A stretch of 64,000 bases of DNA from Aphelocoma coerulescens (GCF_041296385.1 NC_091016.1:18017497-18081496), one strand, 5' to 3'. Shown: positions 12,182-25,922, counted from the first letter of the stretch. A program made the numbers and translations. Notes: a model not told the origin generated them from the sequence alone.

Positions 12182-13390
12182 TTTGGCTATCCCTTTAAAA
12201 GACAAAAAAGAAAAGAAAAGAAAAGGTGAAACCAACCTGTGAAAAGCCTGGTTGGTATTTGTGAGATATACTAATATTACAAGTATAAAAAGTGCAGGAA
12301 GATCCAACCAGAAAACTGCTTTGGAAAAGAAGGTGCCTCCTTTGACAATCTCTTCCTTTCACATGTGAAATATTTTGTAATAACTGGCAGGTTCAGGTAC
12401 CAGCAGTGTCCAGACAAGAATTCCAGACATCCAACAAACCACATCCTCTACAGACATCTGAACACAACAGCAGAAGACCTCTCCCCAAAAAACCTCCCAA
12501 TCATTTAATCTATGTCATCAAACTACTTATTCCAGCCTGGACTGTGATTCTAGGAATCACACAGGGCATTATATATTCCAACAACAGCAGTTTGAAGATT
12601 TTGTTCCTAGTTGATGAGCATGTGCGAATGCACCAGCTTGTGAACTTTGTATTTAAATGTCAAAACCTTGAGATCATTAACAAATTCACCACTAATTCCA
12701 CAGAAAAGAACTACCTACACAAATACATATGCTCCTTTCTGTTCTTGGAATATTGTGTGATTTTCCTTTTTCAAAATAATTCAACAGAAAGGACAGCACA
12801 GTAACTACAGTACGTTTCAAACAAGAAAGAACAAGGAGTATTTCTCAGAGAACAGCCATCTACCTCATTTTAGTCAACTGACCTGATCAGATAATGTAGT
12901 AACATACAAGAATGCACGAGATTTGGCTATTGATACAAAGTTCTTTTTATCAGTGCGGGCAATTGCTCTTTTATCTTGGGGCTTTCCACTTCAAACATTT
13001 CCTTTCTTGGATCTTATTAACTTGCTGATTCCCAAGTACTGCTTCATGCAGAACACACTTCTGACTGATAAATTCACAAAGAAACCATTTCCCAAATAAA
13101 AACTTAATCCTTCAAAAGCAAATATTGTAGGTCCTCATCACACAGGTCCAGGGACACTACTTTTGGGATGTCGTGCCTCTAAGAAGAATGCACATGTTTC
13201 TGGCGACAGCACTGTTCTTGATGCTGAAAACAAAACAAAATAAAGAGTACAGATAACTACAAATTCTCCTTTTAAACAGCAGGAAAACAGCATGGAGAAT
13301 ACTCCTCCCAAAACAGCATTTATTTAATGTTGGACCGTGTGACACAGGGAAGAAGAAATTTTGTCTCAGCTGATGTGTTTCATCACAGGG

Positions 13391-13430
13391 AAAAAAAAAA
13401 AAAAAAAAAAAAAAAAGAGAGAGAGAGAAC
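13391..13430. repeat. Poly(A) plus (GA)n simple repeat
   Basis: Twenty-six A residues followed by about six GA units, in the first intron of TMEM63A some 600 bases from its CpG-island promoter. Confidence 0.95.
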
Positions 13431-14030
13431 GAAAAAAACCCAACAACGCCCACAAAAGTTGTGCCGTGACTCTATCCTTGATTTCTAAGGACTGAAATTT
13501 AGTGCTGACGGAAAAGAAAGTATTTTTGAAGAGCCTTCGGGTATCTCCAGCACAAGCCTGCACGCTAAACTCTAAGTAACACACTGGAGTTTATCTGTCA
13601 CGGCTTCCAATTCTCGAAAGCTGTTCTTTTTAAACAAGCCAGCTGCCAGGAAGATAAAGGGCAGGGGAAGAGCTCCCACGGGTGGGGCTCCGCCGCAGGA
13701 ACCCAGCGAGCACAGGCTCCAGAAACGGGGGCCGGCTCCCTGGGAGCTCGGCTGCGCTCCCGGCTCCGGCGGGGACGTGGAGCCGCGGCGGGCGGGGCCG
13801 GCTTCCCCAGGAGCGCATTGGAAAGCGCCAGGCTCGCCTCTGGCGCAGGGAGCGGGTCCCTCCGCTCCAGAGCAGGGTGGGCTGGCTCAGCCCCCCGCGG
13901 GGAGGGGACGCTGCTCCCGGCGCTGCCCGCCCCGACGCAGCGGCGGGGGTCCCGCTGAGGAGGGGCCGCGCTCGTCTCGCCCGCTGCCCTCCCCGCGGCC
14001 CCGCGCAGCGCCGCTCCCGCCCTCGCTTAC

Positions 14031-14130
14031 CTGCGCCGGAGCGGGCTCTCCTATCCCTTCCCTTCCCTTCCCTGCCCTGCCCTCCCGTCCCGTCACCTCA
14101 CGGACGGTCCCGGCCCCGGAGTTAGGAGCG
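14031..14130 (-). other. TMEM63A: Probable non-coding first exon of TMEM63A (5' UTR)
   Basis: On the minus strand GGCGCAG|GTAAGC is a strong splice donor within the CpG island (GT at 14,030-14,029). The first coding exon at 12,192 has its own acceptor, so an upstream non-coding exon is required. The upper boundary is a guess. Confidence 0.6.
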
Positions 14131-14150
14131 CCGGCAACAAGTGCCGGGTC

Positions 14151-14166
14151 TGCGCATGCGTGCGCA
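14151..14166. promoter_or_regulatory. NRF-1-type palindromic site
   Basis: TGCGCATGCGTGCGCA contains the NRF-1 core GCGCATGCG with an additional TGCGCA half, placed near the inferred TMEM63A start site. Site assigned by consensus only. Confidence 0.6.
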
Positions 14167-14238
14167 GCCCGCGGTCAGCGCTCCCCCGCCCCCGCAGCGC
14201 GCTCCCCGCTTCCCGCGGCGGCGCGGCCCCACAGGCCG

Positions 14239-14404
14239 CTCCCGCCGGGATAGAGCCAGCCCCGCCGGGACAGAGCCGCCCCCGCCGGGACAGAGCCCCT
14301 CCGGCCGGGAGAGTGCCGCTCCCACCGGGACAGAGCCACCCCCGCTGGGACAGTGCCCCTCCGGCCGGGACAGAGCCGCTCCCACCGGGACAGGGCCGCC
14401 CCCG
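14239..14404. repeat. GC-rich minisatellite, eight 20-bp units
   Basis: The anchor CCGGGA (once CTGGGA) recurs at 14245, 14265, 14285, 14305, 14325, 14345, 14365 and 14385, exactly every 20 bases. Each unit is CCGGGACAGAGCC plus a variable pyrimidine-rich tail. Tails repeat in the order A, B, C, A, B, C, A, giving a 60-bp higher-order period. It creates long spurious reading frames on both strands. Confidence 0.92.
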
Positions 14405-14447
14405 CGCCTCCCTCACGGAACGGACCCTCAAATAATCGAGGGAAAGC

Positions 14448-14515
14448 TGCTGTTGCTGTTCAGCCTAGAGAAGAGAAGGCTGCGGGGAGACCTGCTAGCG
14501 CCTACCAGTGCCTAA
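14448..14515 (+). mobile_element. Short CR1 fragment
   Basis: TTGCTGTTCAGCCTAGAGAA and GGCTGCGGGGAGACCT, followed by CCAGTGCCT, match the CR1 segment that normally precedes the 3' end. About 65 bases remain at the edge of the CpG island. Confidence 0.75.
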
Positions 14516-14662
14516 AACCAGAACCAAACAGAGCATTTTATAGCGCAGAAAAAAAAAAATCCTCAAGAAATGTGAGATATGATTTCCAGAGAGATTTCAC
14601 AACTCCAGGTCTGGTGAAGTGGGCAAGCACGCAGGTGGAAGTGGAGCAGGCCATACACTAAG

Positions 14663-15262
14663 ATCACGGAATCATGGAATACGGTGGTTTGGAAGAGACC
14701 TTAAACATCATCCATTTCCAACCCCCCGCCATGGGCAGGGACACCTTCCACTAGAGCAACTTGCTCAGAGCCCCTGGTCTTGAACACTTCCAGGGATGGG
14801 CCATCCACAGCTGCTCTGGGCAACCTGTGCCAGTGCCTCACCACCCTCGTAGTGAAGGATTTCTTCCTATTATCTAATCGAAACCTACCTTCTTTCAGTT
14901 TGAATCCATTCCCCCATGTCCTATCACTACAGTCCCTCCTTTGCCTGTGTAAAAAGTCCCTCTCCAGCTCTTCTGTAGCCCCCTTCAGGTACTGGAAGGT
15001 GTTTTAAGGTCTCCCAGGGGCTTTTCTCCAGGCTGAACAATCCCAGTTCTCTCAGCCCATCTTTGTAGGAGAGGTGCTCCAGCCTTTTGTGCATCTTCAT
15101 GGTCTCCTCTGCACTTACTCCAACAGGTCCACATCTTTCTTGTGCTGGGGGCCCAAGAGCCAGACTCAGCACTTCTGGTGGGGTCTCATGAGGACAGAGT
15201 TGAGGGGGAGAATCACTTTCACTGACCTGCTGGCCACACCTCTTTTGACAGGTAGCCCTGAA
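14663..15262 (-). mobile_element. CR1 LINE, 5'-truncated, about 600 bp
   Basis: Read on the minus strand it ends with the CR1 3' terminus (complement of ATCACGGAATCATGGAATAC). It contains the complements of CCCCCGCCATGGGCAGGGAC, CTTGAACACTTCCAGGGATG and GTGCCTCACCACCCTC, plus the upstream part (complement of CTCCAGGCTGAACAATCCCA). It lies just upstream of the TMEM63A CpG island. Confidence 0.95.
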
Positions 15263-18200
15263 ATAAATTAATAAATTAATGGTAGTAGCATGAATTTTCC
15301 ATGAAATATGCATAGCCCCTTGTCTCCACACACCTGTTCATACGCTGTAAATTGGGGAAAAACCCAAGGCCTAGGGAGTTTAAGTTAATGAGTCTATGAT
15401 AGAGCTGGGATGAGACCCATTCCAAGACATCCTTTACAGGGGTTAATTGTTTCCAGACAACAGGCCAGAAACACTGTACAGCAGGTCCTGCTGTCCACCT
15501 CTTCTCTACACTTTATTTTAGTGTTCCCTCAACAGCCATTTGATACCCAGCATTGCCAACCATCCTCATCCTCCTGTGTCTTCATCCTTTGCCCCTGACC
15601 GGCATGACTGCCCTCAATGAGCAGCAGGCATACGAGGAAGAAGATTATGGTAATGATGAAAATGTAACTGTTCAGAGGGAACCATGGACCACTTGCCTTC
15701 AAAGGTTTGCACCCCTACCTGCAGTCTCATGGATGAAGCAGCAGCGACGTCTTAGACCAGTAACCCACTCTAAAACTAAAAATAATTGGGGCATTGCAAG
15801 GTTCTGTCTGATGTTACATTGATCAAAACCTCAGTTATCTGTTGACTTTTATGTTTAAAAGGAATTAATGTCCCAGCTGCCAAGAAGCCACTATCTGCTC
15901 TACTTGACAGTCCTGATCCTGCCTCTCCAACTTTAACTCCTTGTGTCCCTGTGTATTCAGACTCCATGGATTACTTAGGGCCCTGCATGCATGGCTGCTG
16001 TCCTGCTCCCTGCCATTTTATTAACCCACCATTTTTTTGCTCTGCCAAATCTTTTTTTCACTTTTCAGGAACGCCTGCTCAGTGGAGATCAGTATCTGGC
16101 TGTATGTGTGCTATCTGCCTTCTTGCACTGCATCCCACAAGAAGAGAAAAGTCCCAGGTTATCTACAGTCACTGAGAGACATTTCAAGACAGAATTTCAT
16201 GATTTACCTAGCAGATGCACTGTAGATAATCTGTGGTTTTAAATTGGCTGTAACAATTACACTAGTTAGAAAATGACATGAAAGTTCCCAGCTCAGAGTG
16301 GTTCAGATTAATTGCTGGAATAAAGAAATCCCACTGTTTTTGAAGGATGATAATGGTTTTACCTTTAAAGACACTCTCTCCTCTCTAGGGCCATGTTGGT
16401 GGGAAAGTTTTTTGGCATGAGTGTAGTAGAGTTATTGTTCCATCCTGCCTTTTCTGTAACAGCTCTTCCTGTGGACAACTTATTTCAAAACAGGATTTCA
16501 GAGTGGAATAATTATAATCACTTTCTTTTAAATTAAATTTCACAGATGTAGGTGCAGCAGAGTAGATCTACCATGTAGGTGAAGCCTCAGTGTATGCTTG
16601 CAGCTCTTGCACTTCTAGGACCAAAATCTGTTTGCTTGGTTTTCTCACTGATTTCCTAAGCTGTTCATACTCTTGATTCTTGCCAGGTTTTCCAAAATTA
16701 AGAAGGCCTTCCTCTGGCTAAATTGTCTTACTCTGTAGTGTAAAATGTGTGATATTCAGTGACCTCAACATTGTAGTCTTGACATTCTTCAGTGTGATGA
16801 CTTTTGCCTAGCTACAAAATAATTTTTCCCTTTCTTTCTCACAAGAACAGCATCAAGCTTTTGTCATTTGTTTTTGTTCTTCCTCTGTCTAGACAGGCTC
16901 TTTAGCTAAGTGGTGTGATTTTGTTTATCTCTAATTTCAACAACAGAGTCACATTTCCCTCCTCCCTACCTCTTGTAAATAGGGTTTTGTTTACCACTGT
17001 CTGTTCTTTTGGTGACAAAAGCCACATACTGTCATTAGTTCACAAACGTTTAATTATGTTGCCTAGAGCAGATGGAAAACCACCCTCAGGACCTAGGGAG
17101 CAGGTCAGTAGAATCTGAAATCCTTCCATCTTTCTTTTATTTTGCATCCTCCATATCCACTTCAACAGCTCTTTAGCACCAGGTTGAACAAGTGTGCAGT
17201 GTATTTACACTTCCATGTGTGACTCTTCCCTTATTTTATTAAATGACCTTATGGCTGAAGAACTCCCTTGTCACTTTAGTTTGATTTATCACAGCAGGAA
17301 GTCCCTTGATGGGTGAACTCCCAACAGGACTTCAATAGTCCCTGGAGGTGAGTAGCAGGTGGCCTGATGCTTTGCCATGCGTGGCAGCTCTCGCTGTGGT
17401 TTCTTCTCTCTGAAGAAACTCATCAGCCCAGCTTGCTGTTCCTTACTTATCTGCCTATTCAAATATACCTTAATGGATTTAATTCAGGCTTCCAGCCTGG
17501 CAGCCCTTTGCTACCTTCTAATCTTTGCCTTCATCTGGCAATCTGTTTACAAGCCTCAGTAGACCACAGGGCTCAGTGCGGGCATTATGGGGTTTTCCTT
17601 TGAAAGGTCTGAGCATTAATATGTTTATAATGTAAACAAACAAATAGAAAAACCCAGACAGATAGACAGATTTAAATGTCATAGTGCAAATCAGCAAGCA
17701 GCAAGTCTTGATTTAAACTGACAATTTACACTTCTTTTCTCTCTATTCTTTTTAATTGTTTTTGTCATGCTGCTTCTCATTCACAGGTAATATGTTGATT
17801 TACAAGGTAGAAATAGCCTTGCATTAAAGTTGGAATGTATTTTTATTAATCAATAGAACTGACTATTATACAAAATATCTAACCTAATATATCTAGCCAT
17901 GGATGATAGAAATTTGCTTTTCTTTTACATTTTGTGTCAGATAGGAAATGGTGAATGGAGCATTGGTATTGATGCTTGAGCATGATTCATTTTTCTTGTC
18001 ATCTCCATCAAGTTATACTTGGAATTTTATTAAAATACACAGGAAGCTGCAATCTAAAATAGCAATGCTGAAAAATACAGGAGGAAAAAGCAGGCTTATT
18101 GCAACATATTTTGCATAAACTTGATTTATGAAATGATGAATCCGTGAGCTTCCTCATCACTCACCTCTGGGCAGGGTGAGGTTTTAAGCCTTGTTTTTCT

Positions 18201-21200
18201 GGGATAGTAGCAGGTGTGGAAAATCTCCTCCTGATATATGGGATTGTTAGCTTTATTGTAGCATGCCACAATGCAACCACTGTTGGTGTGACACACTTTG
18301 GTACAAAATGAGGGCAAGGTGGCAACGTGGATGACTTCATTGTTCCCTGAACGTACACATTACCTTAATGCTCATCTGTGCATTAACCCCACGTGTATAG
18401 AAGCTGAAGGCACCTCATGCATAGGTGGCACAGCACTAGCCATAATTAAGGCAGCTCCCTGAGAGAGAGAGGGAGATGGAGAAACCATCTGTCACAATCT
18501 GGTTTGTCCCACTGAAGAGGAGAGCACCTGGCCACACGAGCCATTTATCAGGGACCAGGTGTACTTTTTACCAGTCTGAAATATCAAACCACTCAGAGCT
18601 TGTAAAGTTTTCATGTTCCCAGGCACAGCATACATTGGTTTTAGGGAAGAACTCCAGTGTCCTTGAGAGCCTCTGTGCTCCACAGGTGTCCTCACTGTAC
18701 ATAGTGACTCCTGTTTCAACAGTACTGAGGTGAGCCCTGGACAGAATTTAGCATCCTTGCCTTAAGTTCTGCTTTCCCTGGAGCACAAAGACAAGTGGTT
18801 GCTTGTGCAGGAGCCATAGAACACTCCAGGAGATCTTGCAGTCTAAACCATTGGTGGGTCAATTCAGCTGGGTTTGCTGCAGCCTTGGATTGAGAGCAAA
18901 TTTTTGTGAAGCAAGCTCTGAAATCCTGAGTTTGATCCAAATAGGTCAGAAGAGGAACATTAGTTTTTCCCTTTTTATTTTTTTCTTTCCAAACACTACT
19001 CTGTCTGACAGCTTTGAAGAAACTGCTCATTAAACTGGTTGGTTTGCTGTATCCACTCTCTATCTGCAGAGAGCCCAGTGAGATTCCCAGCTTTTAGACA
19101 TAAGAAGTCTGTTCCAAGGCCTTGGTGACAACTCTTCCTGGTTCCCTGGCTTGATTTCCCTTAAAATATCATCATCAAGCATGCTACTTGATCATTTATA
19201 AATTTGTAGATTAAATCGTTTTTTCAAGGACTTTTATAATGAGTAGTCTTTTTTTTTTTTTTCTGTTGGGCAAGAATTCCCCCTTCCCACTTCTGGATTT
19301 ACAGATGAAAAAAATTCCATGTCCAAACTGTGAGGATTTCAAAGAGCTGGAAATGTCTGTGTTACAATTTCCACTGCAGCAGCGACTTGGCTCCTTTGCA
19401 GATGGAGCAGACGAGCACAGGGGGCCCCTAATGACTGCAGGATGATCCTGGGGAGCCCAAGCAGGGGGTCAGGTGCCAGGGATGCAAAGGGCAAGTGGCT
19501 GGGGTGACTTGGTGTCAGGATGCAAACTGGCTTAAGCAGGAAGCTGTGAAGAGCTGTGGCCGTGGCAAACAGCCACGACCAAGGGCAGTGAGGCCTTTTC
19601 CAGCAAGGAAGCTGCTGAACCCGGGGGCCTGGCTTTAACAGAGCGTGAGTGGAAATGGTGGGGAGCAGCAGCATCCACGCAGTTCCAAGTGCATGACAGC
19701 TGCTGGAGGCACACCACAGGCACATGGATCCTTGCTGTGGGCTTTCTGGCACCTCCACTTCAGGGAAACAGAGTTGCCTAAATCTGTCCATTCCTTAGTA
19801 TGTAATTACATGTTGGACATATTACCACCATACTTTCTGATTTTCCCATTCTTGTCCCTCCCTGTCCACTCTTTCCTTCCTCTATCTACTGTATTTTATT
19901 TCCTCCCCCCATTCATTCTTTCTCATATTTCCATTTCTTTGATTCTTTTACTTTCTTTTCTTTCTGCTTGATCTTTCTCCTTTCAAATGTATGCAAAGGA
20001 TATAAAGCTATTTCCTCGCATCTCTTCCAGCTGGGCTTGGCATGTTTGACTTTGCCTCATGAGTGGGAGTGTGGCCTAATCTGTGTAAAAAGGGAAAGTA
20101 ATGTAGTCACTGCAAGCTGAGCAGCTTGAACACACAGGTGATCTATGGATCACTGGAGAACTTCCTTCCCTGTAACAGATGGCAAGAGGGACATGGCTTG
20201 TTTTACTAGCTTGATTACACACAGTAATTATTAGAGTCTATTGGTGATTGGAGTTTTGTTGATAGAAGCTGTGGTTGGCTGGTGCCTTTGAAAATCAGCT
20301 TATTTATTTTGGTGTCTAAATATGGACTTGAAAATTTTGGCCAAGGCAATTTGCTCAAGGTCGTAATCCTGACTCAGGGACAGAACTGGGAAGAGAGCCC
20401 AGATGTTTTCAGCTCTCCTTTCCTACTGATGTTATGTACCATCTCAGTAAAGCAGATGTTTATAGTTAGATTCACTAAAGTAGATACTCATATATTTGGG
20501 TTATATATCCGATTATGATAGAGTGAGTTGTCAGAATTAACCTGGGAGAAGTTAAGAGCAGGTCCAGTAAAGTGGCCCAGTTTCTGGAATGAGATGAACT
20601 CCAGGATGGAAGAAAGGGTCAGTGTTACATGGGAATGCCTAGGCAAAATATTCCTGCCTTCACAACATGGTGCACCTTTTCTTTTACACCCTGTCTGGGT
20701 CAGTTCCTGGGACTGTGCAGCCACAGCTAAGAGAGTAGGTGCTGCATGCAGAGCCCTGGCATGAGCAGACCTAAGGTTCAAGGAAAAATGTTCTGGGCAA
20801 CAGTGAGCCAGGTTGATTGTAATTCCTTTACACTGTAGTTCCTGTGAAGATTAGAAGAGTTTCATACATCAATGTAAGATCTTGAACTTACTAATCAAAT
20901 TATCATCGTGAGAGCATTTCTCAGAGGACATGAAATTGTTAGGGAATTGTTAAGGAACCAGTTCCCATCCACTTAGGAAACAAGACAACTGTATTCTGTT
21001 ATTGCTGTGGTTTCTAGATCAGTTTCAAGGCAAGCCTAAGCAATAGTATATTTTCATGTCCTGTTATGAATCACAGCATTTTCTCATTCAGGACAGCAAG
21101 TGTTCAACAGTTTACCAGCCTGGGAACACAATGAAGGCCAGAGGTAAGCTTTCCTACCACAAGGGACTGAAAACCAATCAAACAGTGAAGCCTTCAAAGA

Positions 21201-23802
21201 GTTTTAAGAGCACATTTTATGGGTCTGCTTCACATAATGATTTTCAGATTCCTTCTATCAGATTATTCTATCAAACTGAACTTCCTTGCAAACACTGTTT
21301 TCATGTAGTCTGCCACTGAGGTGTTCCAACAGATCTGGTCAAAATGATCAAGTGTTTCAAATTAATTCTCAGGTTATCTATGTCTCTGCTCAAATTGTAG
21401 TAATTATTTCTAGTTTTGCTGTCACAGGGTAAAATACTCCTTGTTCTATTTTAGAGTCAAAGCAGAGAAAAGGGACTAAGCACCCAAGTTTTGCTCAATG
21501 GAAAATGGACTCTAAATTTCTTCTTGTACCTTTGAAAAATCTTCTCTACGTGTATGATTTGTCAAAAGACTCTGAATTCTGAACTGGCAGCTGCTGAAGC
21601 TAAGAGCCATGCTGCATAGATAAAATAAATTTTAGTCACCATGTCTTTAGTTATTCGGCCTGGAAGGCTGACAGATGCCAGCTTCAAATACATGGCATTT
21701 CCTGCAGAGTCACATGTCAAAGCCAAATTTAAGGTTCAGAAATGCATTTGGTTGCTCTGTGGAAATGTTGGCCATTCCTGGATTAATGGTTTTGAATAAG
21801 CAAATGGTAAGGTAAGAAAAGGAGAAAAAAAAAACCCAAGCAACTGAAGTTTGTGTTTCACGCTTCAAGTGACTTGGCCAAGTGTGGCTAAATTCCCTTT
21901 TAAAATCAAGTGACCATGATGCATCTCCCAGGGTGCTGCAGTATGAATGCTAAAAGGATTAAAACTGGTCAGGTCACAGAGCTTTATTTTTTTCTCTTTT
22001 AAGGGATATGTTATATCCGAGATCTTATACTCCTTTACATAGATATGAGTACATGGCAGGAAATTATATAATTTAACCTGCCTCATGAAGTAAAATACCT
22101 TTTTCTGTTCTGTTTTGGAGCCAAATACACAAAAATGGTGTTTTCTTCAGTTCTTTTCTGCTGAATCCTTTTTAATTAAAGAGTAATAACATTAAAGAAT
22201 GTTACAAATCAATACCACGATAATATAAATATGTAAATGAAAACAGCTTTATTGTAGCTGCTTGAGTAGGAGCAGTCTATCCACACACCCTCCTTTCTGA
22301 ACATTGCAGTGCTATTTGAAAAGAAAAGAAAATTAGGAGGCTATTTTGATATTCGTTGCTGTGCAATTCTCAAAGGTGTAACGAAGTACCCGAGCCAGAC
22401 AGAAGGGGAATGAATGAACAGGATAAATAATAAATCACCACTAATAGTAACCAGCTCACTAGATTTTAAAAATGAGTTAATGATTTGAAATTTTATTAAC
22501 AGCTCTAAAATCTTTTAAAATGCATTTCAAGAAAGCTGCAGGCCTTTAAGACCATTCTCCGAAGACGTGTCAGCACTCTGAAGACAAAGAAAAGCTTCCT
22601 GCAAAAGTTCAGTGCAGTGTTTACAGCCAGCCAAGCCTGCCTCTTTCTGCTTAAAAAGAATGGACATTAAACATCAGAATGAGGGATTATAGTCTGATCC
22701 AGATCATAATTTCCAAGATTATTTTGTATCTCTTGAAACTCCTGCCTCTTCTGGAAACCTCTCAGACATCTTGTCCCAGTATGAGCCCAGCTCACCCAGA
22801 GCTCAGACAAGCAGGCCCGGCGTTGTTGCTGGGCCCCTTCAGAACTCTACCTCAGCATCCTTTTGCTCACAGCCCTGGTGTGCTGTTAACATCAAGGACA
22901 AAAGCCATGTGCAAGTAATTATTTTTGAAACTGAATGCATCTGAGTTCCATGGTGTAAAACCCACTGACATGCAATAGCCCCAAGGTCACTTCAGCAACA
23001 GATGTTACAGATGGAAAACAACCCTGTGAGTAGTTTAGCTCATTTTCCTGTTGTTGCAGGTATCTTTTTGCCAATCAGTAGGTTTGCTAAGGCACTGCCC
23101 AATTTTGAATATCTCAATGAGAACTAGCAGAAGTCTTTGGGCAGCTGCTCTTCACTCCATCTGATATACCAGATTAGAGAAGTCTAAACTATTTATCAAT
23201 TCTGTCCTGTCATCTCTGTGCTTGTTATCACTTAATTTTGCCTTCTACAATCTTGCATTGGGTTTTGTAATTTTCTGTGCAAGTAACAGCCCTTTTTTAG
23301 AGGTTTTTTGCACTCCACTAACAAATTACTGTTTTGCACAACAGCTCGTCATTTTTAGCATAAGAGGTTGCTTTTAGGTCTCATTCATCTTGGCCTTTCT
23401 TCCTTATTTTTGGCCTTTGGACAAAAAATATCTTCCAGCAAAGTTAGTAGTGAAAATTATTCAACTTGCATTAACACATACTTCATAATCTTTCTGCCTT
23501 TACAGCTTCTTCTGGTAATAGAAATAAATTACAGCTGCTAGAAAACCATGCTATTCTTTCTCTATCTGAGTTGGGGAAAAGTGATTCATTTTCTCTTTTT
23601 CTTAGCAAAAGAGGACAGTCTGCTCAGTGAAGCAAAAGTTATTAGAGCTAAAATTAACAGGAGGAAGTACAATCCATAATTAAGCCAGGTTACTCACTGC
23701 CACAGATGCAATATGAATACTATTCCAACTGTATCTGCATGACAGGAAAATGGGGACATCACTTAGTTTTTGGAATTCCAATTGCCACACAAACTTGTCA
23801 CA

Positions 23803-24095
23803 GAATCAGTAAGGGCTATGGGATGCTGAATTGTTTAGGTGAGAAATGACCTCTAAGATAACCAAGTCCAACCATTAACCCAGCCCTGCCATGTCCACCA
23901 CTAAACCATGTCCCTGAGTGCCACATATTGGTCACACACGGAGCCCTCACAATGACATTCACTGGAGCACTTTGGTTACAGCCCAGCGTGGCAGCAGGGC
24001 AAGTCCCTCCTTGGCAAGGGCAGGGGGAGCCTGGACAGCTTCTCTGAGCCTCACCAGCCCTGCCTAGCCCAGAGGTGGGCATCACTTGCATCATT
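23803..24095 (-). mobile_element. Old CR1 fragment
   Basis: CACAGAATCAGTAAGG, then ATGACCTCTAAGATAACCAA and GTCCAACCATTAACCCAGC, match the complement of the CR1 3' end of the type whose consensus reads GATCATCGAGTCCAACC. Strongly diverged; far boundary approximate. Confidence 0.8.
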
Positions 24096-25627
24096 AAGGC
24101 AGGAGCAGCATACTTTTAAAAAAAGCTGATAAACTTCTACAGTGAAAATACAGTTTCAAGGAAAAAGCAGCATTTTAACTAGGCCGATAAATGGGCTCTG
24201 ATTAGAAATTAAGTGGTGCTCCCACAGAATTCAGCTATTTCTCAGTAATTAGGACATTCTTTAATGAAGTGGACTGTGGTGTAAAGCAAGCAATTTAGGG
24301 CTGTATGCTTATTTATCTGATTCAACTGCATTAGCTAAATGTCAGTGTTTTTGCCAGCAGCCTATGCTGCAGCCATCAGAGTGGTGACAAGTCCTGCTTC
24401 CCCAGCTACAAAGAAGGAACAGACTGGGGCGGTGGGGAGGAGACTGCTGAAGGCATAGAAAATGTATTTAAACAGTTGTGTTTGCTTTTCTGTTAAAAAA
24501 AAATATCTTGAAGATCTTCTTTCTGCCAGAACACTGGCACTTTGCAAACACTGCCAACACAAACCCTGCGAGCGAGCCAGCTGACATCAGCTGACCAAGG
24601 ACATGAGGGGACTTTGGACATTTTATCCGTTCCTCCTCAGACAGACAGCCTTTTGTCCTGGCCATCTGACCAAAACAAGTTCATGAGTAAAAGCAGAAGC
24701 TGCCTGTGGAAGACATGATTATGTCAGTGCAATCTGAGATACACAGCACCAGAAGTTACACAAACCCAGCTCAAGATCAAACCAGGTTTGCAGTATCTCT
24801 CTCAGATAAAATTTAGTTTAATATACTGGATACACTGTGGGATAAATGCATAAGGAAACATTATCCCCACTGCTGCCTGGGGCTTCACCACCAGCATTTG
24901 TGAAAAGAACCCAATAGGATGTGATCTTTCAGGTATTTCCATTGGAGAAGGCCAGTTCGGTCTGGCCTATACTGGTGATGAGGAAAAACAGTCTCACATC
25001 CCTGCCTAGATAAAATGAGCTGGACAATTTCTGTACAGCTCAAGCAGGTGACTGACTGGACCACAAAAGTTGCTACTGAAACTGGCTCCTCAGCAGGAGA
25101 GTAAATACTAAGGACTGAGGCTGTGGTTGCAGCATCTTCGGAATGAGATCTGTGCGCTCAGGTCAGAGCAACCACGATTCCCCTCAGATGTGGGACATGA
25201 AGTTCTCTTTCCCAGAGTCGTGTTAGTCAGAGCTCACAACACAGATCTAGAGTCCATTTTATGACTTTATACCCACTGGAAGTGGGGAGGGAATGCATGG
25301 GAGGCAGGTAGTCAGCTGATACCTGACTGAGCACAAAGCCTTTTGGCACAAAAATTAACACGGCTAAATTTTTGGAACAAATCACAACCAGCAGAAAGAT
25401 CAACACACTGCTTTGAGTGGCTCTGCCTGTTTTCAGTCTAGCCCTGGGAGACACCCAGATGTCTTGTGTTATCAGGCCTCACCTTCTGGAAACTTTCCCA
25501 TGCCAGATACTTGTAGAGCAAGCTGAGGCCATGGGGGCAAACTCCAGTGAGCTGTAGTGGCCCCACAGAAGCCCTGGGTTCTTCTATTCTGTCTTTGTAA
25601 ACTGAGCAAGCTATGCATGCTCTCCTA

Positions 25628-25922
25628 TGAAGTCTGAGAGAGATGGGGCTGTTCAGCCTGGAGAAGAGCTCCTGGGAGACCTTAGATCACCTTCCACTAC
25701 CTGAGGGGACTTACAAGGGAGCTGGAGAGGGACTTTTTACAAGGGCATGTAGTGACAGGACAAGGGGGAATGGCTTCAAAGTGACAGAGAGAAGGTTTAG
25801 ATTCAGTATTAGGAGGAAGTTCTTTACTGCCAGGATGGTGAGGCGCTGGAACAGGTTGCCCAGAGAAGTTGTGGATGCCCCATACCTGGAAGTGTTCAAG
25901 ACCAGGCTGAGCAGGGTTTGGT
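25628..25922 (+). mobile_element. CR1 LINE fragment lacking its 3' end
   Basis: Runs from GGGCTGTTCAGCCTGGAGAA through GACTTTTTACAAGGGCATGT to AGTGTTCAAGACCAGGCTGA, then stops before the usual terminal GTCCCTGCCCATGG segment. It is therefore truncated at both ends. Confidence 0.92.

Larger units (their letters stand above)
13680..14410 (-). promoter_or_regulatory. TMEM63A: CpG-island promoter of TMEM63A
   Basis: A block of about 730 bases that is very GC-rich and dense in CpG, against an AT-rich background. It lies just upstream of the TMEM63A coding exons. It holds the donor of the non-coding first exon (14,030), an NRF-1-like palindrome TGCGCATGCG at 14,151-14,160 and the 20-bp minisatellite. 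The transcription start is inferred to lie about 14,100-14,180; it cannot be fixed from sequence alone. Confidence 0.8.

Noticed and set aside
13157..13224. Possible extra non-coding TMEM63A exon after a TTTTGTTTTCAG acceptor on the minus strand
   Set aside because: The acceptor looks fair, but I could not find a convincing donor, and the exon is not needed to explain the gene.
13682..14515. Several 90-158 codon frames in the TMEM63A promoter island
   Set aside because: Overlapping frames on both strands arise from GC-rich DNA and the 20-bp minisatellite; the repeated peptides simply mirror the repeat.
15601..15652. Possible plus-strand exon MTALNEQQAYEEEDYG followed by a GTAATG donor
   Set aside because: No upstream promoter and no partner exon. 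The acceptor-like site at 16,069 gives a second segment with no known similarity.
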